Origin: Kangiellaceae bacterium
GTDB taxonomy: Bacteria > Pseudomonadota > Gammaproteobacteria > Enterobacterales > Kangiellaceae
NCBI GenBank assembly: GCA_026196875.1
Contig: JAPHTP010000025.1
Location: 30,452-94,451 of the forward strand
Direction: 5' to 3'
DNA length: 64,000 nucleotides
Positions 46,430 through 55,684 of this stretch are shown here, piece by piece (the stretch's first letter is position 1; every line of letters starts with the position of its first letter). Under the pieces are notes generated by a model. The model searched no databases, was not told where the DNA came from, and saw only the letters and a list, made by a program, of their open reading frames with translations. Made by a program: the position numbers and the translations under genes.

Positions 46430-49400
46430 TTAATTGGCTGCTTTTGTTTCCTTTTCTAATAGCCCCAAAGAAGCCAACAAAGTCCTGATCATGTTTCTTA
46501 TCCAGCCAAGGCCATCCTCAACCAAGCTAATCGTTGCAGGCAAAAAGATTGTTGTCAAAACCGTTGAAAACAAAAGACCGCCAATAATCACATAAGCCAT
46601 CGAATAATAATAAACTCCACCCAACGAGGGCTTTTGAATAACTATAGGAATTAAACCAACTAGAGTGGTAAGAGCTGTCATGATAATCGGGCGAAGCCTT
46701 TCTTTCCCGCCTTGAATCATCGCTTTGTGCCGTTCCCAGCCATCTCGCCTATAGAGGTTTATGTGTTCAATCATAACTATCCCGTTATTAACCACTATAC
46801 CAAGTAAAAGTAAAACAGCTACAGATGCCGGCTGGTCAAAGTCGACCCCGAAAATAAATAATGTCCAAAAAGCCCCGGCTATAGCAAATGGTAAACTTAT
46901 CATTAATGCAGCAGCTTGACGCATTGACTCGAACAAACTAGCCATAACCGCGTATATAAGTCCAAGCGCTAACAATAAATTGAGTACAAACTCTTCCTGA
47001 CTTTCTTGCGCTCCGCGCCAGCGATTGTTAAATTGCCATTGATAACCCGCTGGTAGCTCCATATCTTTTAGTGCTGCTACGAGGTTCTTTTGATGCTCAC
47101 TTTTCTTGCCGCTATCAAATCGACCACCGACCCAAATGCTCGAGATTTTGTTCTGTCTGCGGATGCGACTAGGTCCTTTCTTAGTCACAAAGTCAGAGAT
47201 GCTATCTAAAGCTATCTCTCCCCCATTTAGTTTACCAATGGTAAGGTTTTTAACATCCTCGACGTAAGTATCTTGCTCATCTCCTAACAACAATTTCATT
47301 TCAACTTCACCATTTTCGCTTTTAAAGCGAGGCAAATTTCTCCCTCTAAATGTCATTTCCACCAGACTTGCAGGCTGATTGGATGAAACGCCATACCCGG
47401 ACATTCGCTCCCTGTCCAACTCAGCGTGAAGCTCAAGCTGCCCCCCCTCAGAGGTCGAATACAAATCGAATATTCCATCGACTTGTTCAGCCCTGCGTAA
47501 AGCTTCTTCAGCCAAGACTCCTAGCGTTTCAGAATCAGGTCCCTGCAACTGGGCAGCAACTCGTTTTCCACTATTGCGGCGCCAAAATGGTCCACTATCC
47601 TCAATCCTAAGTGACACGCCAGCGATTTCAGGAAATAGACTCGGTAATTGTTTCCTAACCTTATTCATGGATTCTTCGTTCTGATAACCGGGCTGCATAT
47701 ATAGCCTCACAATTGAACGATTTTCGCTCCACCAAGCATAAATTGACTTTATATTAAATTTTTCTTTGTATGGCTCTAACGACTTTTCGACTCTTGCAAC
47801 TATCTTTTCTTTCTCAATCAGTGAGACTGACTCGCTTATGTCTACTCTAATTCCAATAAACATATCGGTCGGCGCCGCGTCGAAATTAAAGTTAATTTGA
47901 TTAACAGGATACCAAGTTGCGCCCAACATACCGACCCCACAAACCAATGCCAACCACCTGTGTTTTAGAGTAAATCCCAAAACGTCGCTATATTTCGCCT
48001 GCAACCAATCCATTAAAGGGGTGTTAGCTTGCTTCTTTGGTTTCTTAAGTAGTCGCGTAGAAGCTAACGGGATCAAAGTCTGGCTAATTAACAAAGAGGC
48101 CACTAAGGTAATACAGATAGTTAAACCCAACTCTTGCAAAATGATATTCATCTCTGTTGGTTTGGAAAAAATCATTGGCAAAAATACAATCAGTGAAGTC
48201 AAAGTAGCGGTAATGACCGCAACTGACACTTCTTTAGATCCTAAAATTGCTGCTACGCGCCCGCCATAGCCTTTCTTCTGAAAGCGGTCGATGTTCTCCA
48301 TTATTACAACGGCGTTGTCCACTAACATGCCTAAACCGACGATTAATCCAAGCAGCGAAATCGTATTCAGAGTCTTACCTTGCAACCAGATCACACCACA
48401 AGCAACGATTAGGGAAAAAGGAATGCAAGCAACCGCAACAATGGTCGTTGAAACTTTTCGCAGAAATAGAAACAAAACGATACTAGCTAGAATTGCGCCA
48501 AAGAATCCCGTTTGTTCCAGGTCTCCGAGAGTATTACGTATTTCTTTTCCTTGATCTTGCCAAACCAAGAAGTTAATTCCGTCAAGCTCGGGATCATTTT
48601 TCATCTGAGCGATCTTTTCATATACTGCATCAGTAATGGTGATGGTATTGGCTGACGACTCTTTTGCAACGTTAAGTCCAATAGCAAAATCTCCGTCTAA
48701 ATGGCGACCATACTCTAACGGCGGCTCTTCATAACTTATGTCTGCAATATCGGATAAACGTAGAGTAGAATTACTGAGTGGTAGATTCTCAATTTCTTGC
48801 ATAGAAATAAATGAACCGACTGAACGTAAGGTAACTTTGGTGCTCGAATTGCGAAGAACACCTATCGCTGCATTCTGATTGTTTCGAGCAATATCGCTCC
48901 ATACAGTTCTGGTATCAATTTTATGCTGCTTTAGTTTTTGTAGATCAAGATTTATTCTGACTTCACGAGGATTAACACCATCGAGTGTTACCACCGCGAC
49001 ACCAGGGATCCTCTCTAAAGGCCTAACTATTTTTCGGTCTAGCAACTCATAGTTTTTACTTAAATCTCTTCCAGAAGATAGCCTGGCTTCCATTATTGTT
49101 TCGCCGGTCTCTCGAGGATTCCAATTCTCAGAAATAATAATGCGTTCTAAATCTTCTGGTAGTTCATCTTTGATGCGGTCAATCCGTTCATGAATTTCAG
49201 CGCGAGCTAAATCCATATTAATATCAAAACCAAAATTTAGATTGACCCTTCCGCCCCTCGAATCGCTATTTGACCATAAATGTTCTAATCCATTCATTGA
49301 AGAAACCGCCTCTTCAATAGGTTTTATGATCATTCGCTCTATAGCTTTCGGTGAAGCATTTCTATAGTCAGTAATTATTATCAACCGCTTATGCTCCGTC

Positions 49401-49516
49401 TCAGGCATAAACGCGAGTTCTAAGCGTGTGAGGGCTATGATGCCCAGAACCAGAACACTGATTAACGCCATCAATGTTCCAATTGGTCTTTTAACAGCTA
49501 ATTCAGGTAAAGTCAT
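46430..49516 (-). CDS. RND efflux pump permease (second of two)
   Basis: A 1028-residue resistance-nodulation-division transporter with 12 membrane spans in two halves and two large periplasmic loops. It begins ELAVKRPIGTLMALISVL. The proton-relay region reads GLGMLVDNAVVIMEN: one Asp is present and the second is Asn, as in several HAE-like pumps. It pumps hydrophobic compounds with an adaptor and an outer-membrane channel; no channel gene is in the window. It starts 21 bases after the first permease gene, with GAGGTG upstream of the ATG. Confidence 0.93.
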   Translation of the reverse strand: MTLPELAVKRPIGTLMALISVLVLGIIALTRLELAFMPETEHKRLIIITDYRNASPKAIERMIIKPIEEAVSSMNGLEHLWSNSDSRGGRVNLNFGFDINMDLARAEIHERIDRIKDELPEDLERIIISENWNPRETGETIMEARLSSGRDLSKNYELLDRKIVRPLERIPGVAVVTLDGVNPREVRINLDLQKLKQHKIDTRTVWSDIARNNQNAAIGVLRNSSTKVTLRSVGSFISMQEIENLPLSNSTLRLSDIADISYEEPPLEYGRHLDGDFAIGLNVAKESSANTITITDAVYEKIAQMKNDPELDGINFLVWQDQGKEIRNTLGDLEQTGFFGAILASIVLFLFLRKVSTTIVAVACIPFSLIVACGVIWLQGKTLNTISLLGLIVGLGMLVDNAVVIMENIDRFQKKGYGGRVAAILGSKEVSVAVITATLTSLIVFLPMIFSKPTEMNIILQELGLTICITLVASLLISQTLIPLASTRLLKKPKKQANTPLMDWLQAKYSDVLGFTLKHRWLALVCGVGMLGATWYPVNQINFNFDAAPTDMFIGIRVDISESVSLIEKEKIVARVEKSLEPYKEKFNIKSIYAWWSENRSIVRLYMQPGYQNEESMNKVRKQLPSLFPEIAGVSLRIEDSGPFWRRNSGKRVAAQLQGPDSETLGVLAEEALRRAEQVDGIFDLYSTSEGGQLELHAELDRERMSGYGVSSNQPASLVEMTFRGRNLPRFKSENGEVEMKLLLGDEQDTYVEDVKNLTIGKLNGGEIALDSISDFVTKKGPSRIRRQNKISSIWVGGRFDSGKKSEHQKNLVAALKDMELPAGYQWQFNNRWRGAQESQEEFVLNLLLALGLIYAVMASLFESMRQAAALMISLPFAIAGAFWTLFIFGVDFDQPASVAVLLLLGIVVNNGIVMIEHINLYRRDGWERHKAMIQGGKERLRPIIMTALTTLVGLIPIVIQKPSLGGVYYYSMAYVIIGGLLFSTVLTTIFLPATISLVEDGLGWIRNMIRTLLASLGLLEKETKAAN

Positions 49517-49537
49517 AAGAACGCACCTCTACCGACT

Positions 49538-52500
49538 TTAAGTATTTTGGACAAGACCATTGTCTTGCTCATGATGACTTTCAATTTCTTCAGCTTCCGC
49601 CACTTTTTGGTCAAGCTGCTCAAGTTCTTCATCAGTTGTAATGTGAGAAGGCATAATCAAATAAGTTGCAGGAATAATAAATAGAGTGAGCCCAGTTGCA
49701 ATGACTAATCCAAATGAGACAACAACTGCAAGTGGCGCTCTGAGTTCAGCACCTTCACCAAATCCGATCGCCATCGGCAAAAGCCCGAGTACAGTTGTGC
49801 AGGTCGTCATTAGAATTGGGCGCAAGCGGGACTTGCTCGCTTCAACCGTAGCCTGAAACTTTTCTAATCCTGCTCGACGGTAATGATTGATAGCGTCAAC
49901 TAAAACAATCGCGTTATTTACTACAACGCCAACGAGAAAGATGGCGCCGATTAAGGATATAACGCTGATCGCATATCCACTAGTATATAAACCTAAGATT
50001 ACGCCAACCAAGGCCAATGGAATAGTAAACAAAATAACGAATGGATGGCCCATATGCTCAAAGGTTGCTGCCATTACTAAGTAAACCAAAAAGACTGCGA
50101 GTAAAATAGCGAAAGTCATGCTATCAAACGATTGTTCCATCTCTTTCTTCTGGCCCCCAAACTCAAATGCAATCCCGATAGGAGGTGGATTCAACTGTAC
50201 GACTTGCTCTAGTTCATCAACCAACTCCGCAAGACTTCGACCTTTGTAATTTGCAGCAATAACCGCAACTCGCGCCTGTTGAATTCGATCAATTGCGGCA
50301 GGCCCTTGAGCAGCGACAACGTTAGCAACTGCATTTAAGTTAACAGGCCGCCCATCGAATTCGCCGATAACGATATTTTCAATATCGGTAACGCTATTTC
50401 TATCGGCTTCCCGATTACGCATCCGTATGTCTATTTGCCGATCCGGTTGCTGAAACCTGGAGACAATAGAACCACTTACTCTTTGATTTAATGTGTCCGC
50501 TACTTCTTGAATGGTAAATCCTAAGCGAGCCAATTTTTGGCGATCAAACTGAACCATCAACTCGGGATTACCAGTTTCTAAAGATGCCTGGATATCTCGA
50601 AGCCCTTCCACCTTTTCCAAAATAGGCATCAAGGACATACTGTATTCTCTTAGCTGTTCAATATCCTCGCCAAAAAACAAAAGCTCGAGAGGTGTTTTTA
50701 GACTGAAAAAAGAAGGTCTACCGAATTGAACATCAGCCAGCGGTAATTTTTCGTACTCCAAGCGTAACTCTTGCGCGATTCGCTCTTCCAACTCAGAGTT
50801 ACTTCTATCAGTGATAACGATACTTATTTGACCTAGATTTTCATCTTTAGTTTTTAACGATAATCCGCCACTCACATTACGACTCCCTACGGACGTATAT
50901 ACTTTTGCGACGCCAGGGTTATTTAGTGCGGTGGTTTCCATCTGCGCCAATACTCTGTTTGTCGTGGGGAGAGCAGTACCTTCAGGCAAGCTTACATCAA
51001 AGTAAAATTCCCCTTCGCTCATTTGCGGAATTAGTGATGTTGGAATCGACGGCAATAATTGCAAACTCATTCCTAGCGCAACAAATCCAGCAGCCAGGGT
51101 CAACCATTTTAGTTTTAACGCTTTTACGAGAAGCTTTTCATAGCCCCTGGAAAAGAATCCCATAGATTCCTGCTTCGCATCTTTTTTAGCTTGATTATTT
51201 GAGACTCCTTGCGCATTGGGCATCTTACTCTGCTTCCCTGACCGTTTACTTCCTAATGAAGCCAACATAGGGATCAAGGTAAATGAAACAACCAGTGACG
51301 CGAGTAAACTAAAAGTAACAGTCAAAGCTTGATCGCGAAATAATTGGCCGGCAATCCCTTCAACAAAAACGATAGGAATAAATACAGCAATAGTCGTTAG
51401 CACCGAAGCAGTTACCGCACCGCCCACTTCCGCTGTGCCGACGATGGCAGCCTCTACAATACCGAGGCCTTTCTCTCTTTGTCGATGAATAGATTCGAGT
51501 ACAACGATTGCTGAATCAACTAACATCCCTACGCCTAGCGTTAAGCCACCCAATGACATAATATTTAACGAAACATCTGAACGATACATAAAAATAAAAG
51601 CAGCAATTACTGAGATTGGAATTGCTGTAGTAATAATAAGGGTGAGTCGAATGTTTCTTAAGAAAATCCACAACACAGTTATTGCCAGTAAGCCCCCATA
51701 AAGTAATGACTGTTTTACTTCGTTGATCGATTGCTCGATGAATCTCGATTGATCAAATTGCACGTCAACTTTTACCCCTTTGGGTAATTTTCTTTGCAGA
51801 CTTCGGAGTTGCCCCTTCACTTCTTTTGCCACTTCAACAGTATTGGCGTCTCCTTCTTTGTACAGCGAAACCAGAATTCCTTCAGCTCCGTCAAATCGCG
51901 TAATTTCTTCTCGATCTTTGCTTGCCCAAAGTACTTCCGCGACATCCCCCAGTCTGACCGATACTTGCCCGGGAGGGGTAATGCGCAAGTCGCGCATTTC
52001 CTGCAAGTTGTCATACTCGTTAAGGGTTCTGACTAATAATTGAGTCTGCTGATTCTTTAGTGAGCCACCAGGGCGGTTTATATTTGAGTCGCCAAGGAGT
52101 TGAGACAATTGTTGTGGAGAAATTCCCATCGCCGCAACTTTTCCTTGGTTGATATTGACATGAATTTCTTCTTCCTCACCACCCTGAATTTTGGCTGAAG
52201 CCACACCTTCAATTCTTTCTAAGGTCTCCTTAATATCTTTATCGCTAAGCAGCCTCAATTGCGCTAATGGCATTTCGCCACTCACACTAAGCTTTAAAAT
52301 TGGATCGAGTGAAGGATCATAACGAAGGACTATTGGAGCTTCAGCTTCAAGAGGAAGCTCCAGTCGGTCGAGCTTTTCTCGAATATCCATGGCTAAGTCA
52401 CTCATATCCGCGCCCCAGCCAAACTCAAGCGTGACTTCAGAAACTCCAGAACGCGAAACAGAGTGGATCTGCTTTAATCCCTTTAATACACCTACAACTT

Positions 52501-52711
52501 CTTCAACCGGCCTGGTGATTAATTGTTCAACTTCAGCCGGCGCTGCATTAGGAAAGTCTGTTTGAACCGTTAGGGATGGATAACTTAGCGAAGGTAGAAG
52601 ATTGATTGGTAAACGGGAAAAACCAACACTACCGAAAGCGATAATCGCAAGCGCCACCATCAACACGGTGACTTTACGCTTTACCGAAAAAGTGACGACT
52701 TCGCGGATCAT
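49538..52711 (-). CDS. RND efflux pump permease (first of two)
   Basis: A 1057-residue RND transporter (starting REVVTFSVKRKVTVLM). The proton-relay block is GVGMLVDSAIVVLES. A linker between the halves is Lys/Gln-rich (about 495-520), and the C-terminus is acidic. Its ATG overlaps the adaptor stop codon by four bases (ATGA), so it is translationally coupled to the adaptor. With the second permease it may form a mixed trimer, as MdtB and MdtC do. Confidence 0.94.
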   Translation of the reverse strand: MIREVVTFSVKRKVTVLMVALAIIAFGSVGFSRLPINLLPSLSYPSLTVQTDFPNAAPAEVEQLITRPVEEVVGVLKGLKQIHSVSRSGVSEVTLEFGWGADMSDLAMDIREKLDRLELPLEAEAPIVLRYDPSLDPILKLSVSGEMPLAQLRLLSDKDIKETLERIEGVASAKIQGGEEEEIHVNINQGKVAAMGISPQQLSQLLGDSNINRPGGSLKNQQTQLLVRTLNEYDNLQEMRDLRITPPGQVSVRLGDVAEVLWASKDREEITRFDGAEGILVSLYKEGDANTVEVAKEVKGQLRSLQRKLPKGVKVDVQFDQSRFIEQSINEVKQSLLYGGLLAITVLWIFLRNIRLTLIITTAIPISVIAAFIFMYRSDVSLNIMSLGGLTLGVGMLVDSAIVVLESIHRQREKGLGIVEAAIVGTAEVGGAVTASVLTTIAVFIPIVFVEGIAGQLFRDQALTVTFSLLASLVVSFTLIPMLASLGSKRSGKQSKMPNAQGVSNNQAKKDAKQESMGFFSRGYEKLLVKALKLKWLTLAAGFVALGMSLQLLPSIPTSLIPQMSEGEFYFDVSLPEGTALPTTNRVLAQMETTALNNPGVAKVYTSVGSRNVSGGLSLKTKDENLGQISIVITDRSNSELEERIAQELRLEYEKLPLADVQFGRPSFFSLKTPLELLFFGEDIEQLREYSMSLMPILEKVEGLRDIQASLETGNPELMVQFDRQKLARLGFTIQEVADTLNQRVSGSIVSRFQQPDRQIDIRMRNREADRNSVTDIENIVIGEFDGRPVNLNAVANVVAAQGPAAIDRIQQARVAVIAANYKGRSLAELVDELEQVVQLNPPPIGIAFEFGGQKKEMEQSFDSMTFAILLAVFLVYLVMAATFEHMGHPFVILFTIPLALVGVILGLYTSGYAISVISLIGAIFLVGVVVNNAIVLVDAINHYRRAGLEKFQATVEASKSRLRPILMTTCTTVLGLLPMAIGFGEGAELRAPLAVVVSFGLVIATGLTLFIIPATYLIMPSHITTDEELEQLDQKVAEAEEIESHHEQDNGLVQNT

Positions 52712-53865
52712 GATTCGCGTCTCTTTTTATTTCCTTTTACACTCTTCTTTGCATCTTTTATTTTATCAGGTCTTTTTCCAACAGCTCCCTGTTGAGCATC
52801 TTTCTGTACCAGCTGTTGACCAGGTTCAATAACTTTAACCCTATTGCCATCGTTTAAATTTCTCTGGCCTTTAACAATGACTTTGTCATCAGCAGTAAGT
52901 CCGGTAAGAATTTCGGTCTGCTGCTCAACAACATATCCTATTTGAACATCTCTACGTATTGCTTTGCCCTCATCTTCAACAAAAACGTAATGTTCTCCCC
53001 TCTCTTCAATTACGGCAACACTAGGTAGCAACATGGCATTATTGCGACTGTCGGTGACTATCTTTACTTCAGTAAAATCCCCAGGTCTTACTCCTTCTGG
53101 GTAAGCTTCAATTTTTACCGTGACTTTCACAGTTCCGGTTGTAGGGTCGACAATTGGACTAACTAACTCAACAACACCACTGATTTTTTCCGGTGTCGAG
53201 TCAACTTTTAGGTCAACGGATTGACCTTTTTTTACTTTGCCGATTCTGTTAGCTGGAATGTGTACTCTAATTAACAGCGGGTCGATTGCCATAACTCTAA
53301 ACAACAGGTTTCCATTTAGGACGTGAGCGCCCAGGTCAACCTCCCTCCACACAACTCTGCCGTCAAAAGGAGCAGAAACCTTTGTATAGGAAAGCGCAAG
53401 CTCGGCAAGTTCCAAGTCGGTTTGAGCCGTTTCAAAATTAGTTTTAGTTGCTTCCCATTCAGTAGGAGAAACCGCGCCGGCTTTTCTCATTTTGCTTAAT
53501 CGCTTGTATTCTCTGTCGTTACTATTAAGCTTTTGCCTGGCTTGTTTAACGCGCAGTATCTGATCGTCGTCTTCCAACAAAAGTAAAATATCACCGGCTT
53601 TAACATCATCACCCTCCTCTTTTAAAATTTGCCTCACAATTCCCGAAGTACGCGCAAAGACTTGAGCATCACTACTAGGCTCTAATGTGGCGGTTGTAAC
53701 GTAATAAGCTGCTGACAGCCCAAACTTAACAGATTCAACTTCAACTGGAGAAGCTTTTGCTGGAGGCCGGCCGCCACCGGAACCTGGGCCCTTTGACTCT
53801 TTAGAGTCACTACAAGAAAAAATGAATACGAGGGTAAAGAAAATGGCAAAAATTGAACGATTCAA
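52708..53865 (-). CDS. RND efflux periplasmic adaptor lipoprotein (MFP family)
   Basis: From the TTG at 53865 (AGGAT 6 bases upstream) the protein has 385 residues: signal peptide with lipobox FSC, lipoyl/barrel-sandwich halves (VFARTSGIVRQILKEEGDDVKAGDILL and VSAPFDGRVVWREVDLGAHV), an alpha-hairpin between them, and the beta-barrel and membrane-proximal domains. It links the inner-membrane pumps to an outer-membrane channel. A longer frame from 53928 lacks a proper signal peptide. The Gly/Pro/Arg-rich stretch after the lipid anchor is a linker. Confidence 0.92.
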   Translation of the reverse strand: MNRSIFAIFFTLVFIFSCSDSKESKGPGSGGGRPPAKASPVEVESVKFGLSAAYYVTTATLEPSSDAQVFARTSGIVRQILKEEGDDVKAGDILLLLEDDDQILRVKQARQKLNSNDREYKRLSKMRKAGAVSPTEWEATKTNFETAQTDLELAELALSYTKVSAPFDGRVVWREVDLGAHVLNGNLLFRVMAIDPLLIRVHIPANRIGKVKKGQSVDLKVDSTPEKISGVVELVSPIVDPTTGTVKVTVKIEAYPEGVRPGDFTEVKIVTDSRNNAMLLPSVAVIEERGEHYVFVEDEGKAIRRDVQIGYVVEQQTEILTGLTADDKVIVKGQRNLNDGNRVKVIEPGQQLVQKDAQQGAVGKRPDKIKDAKKSVKGNKKRRES

Positions 53866-54240
53866 AGGGTAATCCTGGCTAAATATCAATATTAGTATTT
53901 TGTTTTTGTATATTATCCAACAAAACAATAGGTTATGTCGGACTATTTACGATTATTTACACAAAATTCGCGACAAAACTAGAGATTGATTTATTCACTA
54001 TCTAAATCGCAGACTTAGTTTAATTAATATCAACGATTGGAACGAGCTGCTTATCTACATTGTAGACAACAAAAATGCTGTTTAGGTAGGTTATTTATTC
54101 GTGCTCTATAGCAATTCTTCTTGCATATCCATGCACTTTGGGCCTGGTAAAAAATCATTTAATTTCAGTGTATTACTAAGAATCTAAGCAGGTAAAACAA
54201 TCATCTGTAAGAATAAAGGACCACCTACCAAGTTTGGACA
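53866..54240. other. 375-bp intergenic region upstream of the RND operon
   Basis: No credible gene is present. It must hold the RND operon promoter. The one clear element is a perfect TCTACA-T-TGTAGA palindrome at 54054-54066, about 190 bases before the adaptor start. No regulator gene of TetR, MarR or two-component type lies nearby. Confidence 0.5.
54054..54066. promoter_or_regulatory. TCTACA-N-TGTAGA palindrome, candidate operator of the RND operon
   Basis: A perfect 6-1-6 inverted repeat in the only regulatory gap upstream of the efflux operon. The symmetry fits a dimeric repressor such as a TetR-family protein, but no such gene is next to it. Confidence 0.4.
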
Positions 54241-54891
54241 CTAACATTCAATACCCAAATTACTAAGCCCTTGCGCCAAAATATCCTGTTTTAGTTGTTT
54301 ACTCAGGTTTCTATGTGACTTTTCCTCACTAATACAGTTTAACAACTCTAACTGTGTTTCTACTTCCCATTGAAACAGAGGGTCTTCACAAATATTACTG
54401 TCTAAATCGCTTGAAGAATCATTAGCCAAGGAAACAGGTGGCTCCACATTGTCCAAGCTATTCAAGTATTCTATGTAAGAAGCCACACAGCTACGAGACA
54501 ACAAACTAATCTCTTCTGCCGTATCAATCTGTTTGTCATCTAATGAAAGCAATACACATTCGATTCCGGTACAAAGGTCTATCGCCGGATTTACAGCATA
54601 AATATCATACCTGGATTTGTCAGGAGCCTGGTCCATAAGTTTAAGAATTTGATTATCAACATTTATCTTAACCGGTAACCCTGCGGCTTTTTGCCAGAAT
54701 AAATCGACCATGTTGCTCAGTACTGAATGCTCGCCAAAATCAGAGTTTTCAGAGAATACCCGATAATTGGGTAACATTCGCTGAATTAGACATGTGGCAA
54801 ACAAGAGCTTTTGTTGTGGCTCTAACTCTAATGTTTCCAATTGTTTAATCAATCGATTGTACTGAAGACTATGCTGGTTTTGATTATTCAA
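54241..54891 (-). CDS. YjaG/DUF416 family protein
   Basis: A 216-residue cytoplasmic protein with the DUF416 features: CLIQRMLPNYRVFSENSDFG near residue 34, LVDLFWQKAAG-like helix content, a YDIYAVNPAIDLC block near 97, and a C-terminal LSNLGIE end. YjaG-type proteins are common in gammaproteobacteria, and their function is not known to me. The start is TTG with GAG 7 bases upstream. Confidence 0.85.
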   Translation of the reverse strand: MNNQNQHSLQYNRLIKQLETLELEPQQKLLFATCLIQRMLPNYRVFSENSDFGEHSVLSNMVDLFWQKAAGLPVKINVDNQILKLMDQAPDKSRYDIYAVNPAIDLCTGIECVLLSLDDKQIDTAEEISLLSRSCVASYIEYLNSLDNVEPPVSLANDSSSDLDSNICEDPLFQWEVETQLELLNCISEEKSHRNLSKQLKQDILAQGLSNLGIEC

Positions 54892-55050
54892 AGCGCTACT
54901 CTATGTATTTATTGGGATGAAGGTCGGAGAACTTTGTGTGAAATAGTGATTCTCCCGTGAACCATACGCTTTCTTTAGCTATTCGACAAGACAAATGTCT
55001 AGGAGTGAAATATAGTACAGAACCAGCCCACTTCCGAGTATAAAAACTTT

Positions 55051-55581
55051 ATGAAAGGCCGAAAATTTAATAGCTTAACCGCCGAAAATAGGGTGCTTAG
55101 AGATAAAGCTAAGAATATATGCTTTGAGTTTAACCGAACCCCTTCGAAGGGTAACCTGCGCAATCTAAAACACCTTTTCGCTACATGTGGAGAACAAGTA
55201 ATTATCGAACAAGGTTTCAAGTGCGATTATGGAATACACATTGAGCTAGGTGACCGAGTCTTCATTAATTCTAATTGTACTTTTATTGATGGAGGTAGGA
55301 TCAAAATCGGCGACGACTGCCTGGTCGGGCCGAGTGTACAATTTTTAACCATCAACCATGATTTAAATCCAGTCAAAAGGCTTGAAAAACTGAGCTATGC
55401 TTTAGACGTTACGATAGGGGCTAATGTCTGGATAGGTGCTGCTGCGATAATATTGCCGGGAGTAACAATAGGTGAAGGAGCTGTAATTGGTGCAGGGTCA
55501 GTTATTACCAAAGATGTCGGCAGTAATATCATGGTTGCCGGAAATCCAGCCCGAAAAATAAAATCTCTCGACAAAGCTTAA
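55051..55581 (+). CDS. Hexapeptide-repeat acetyltransferase (maltose O-acetyltransferase-like)
   Basis: A 176-residue left-handed beta-helix acyltransferase of the Maa/LacA/NodL group. It has [LIV]G-x4 hexapeptide repeats, the catalytic-site His in LTINHDLNPV (about 109-118), and the C-terminal IGAGSVITKDV and VAGNPARKIK blocks. It transfers an acetyl group from acetyl-CoA to a sugar or similar acceptor, which cannot be named. The ATG has a poor ribosome binding site. Confidence 0.9.
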   Translation: MKGRKFNSLTAENRVLRDKAKNICFEFNRTPSKGNLRNLKHLFATCGEQVIIEQGFKCDYGIHIELGDRVFINSNCTFIDGGRIKIGDDCLVGPSVQFLTINHDLNPVKRLEKLSYALDVTIGANVWIGAAAIILPGVTIGEGAVIGAGSVITKDVGSNIMVAGNPARKIKSLDKA

Positions 55582-55684
55582 TTGCCCATAAATTGATCCC
55601 CATTTGCCTCCTTTAGACTAAGATGAAGCTATACTATTTATAATTGTACCGTTAATTATTTAGGGTAATTCCGCTCAGCCACTT

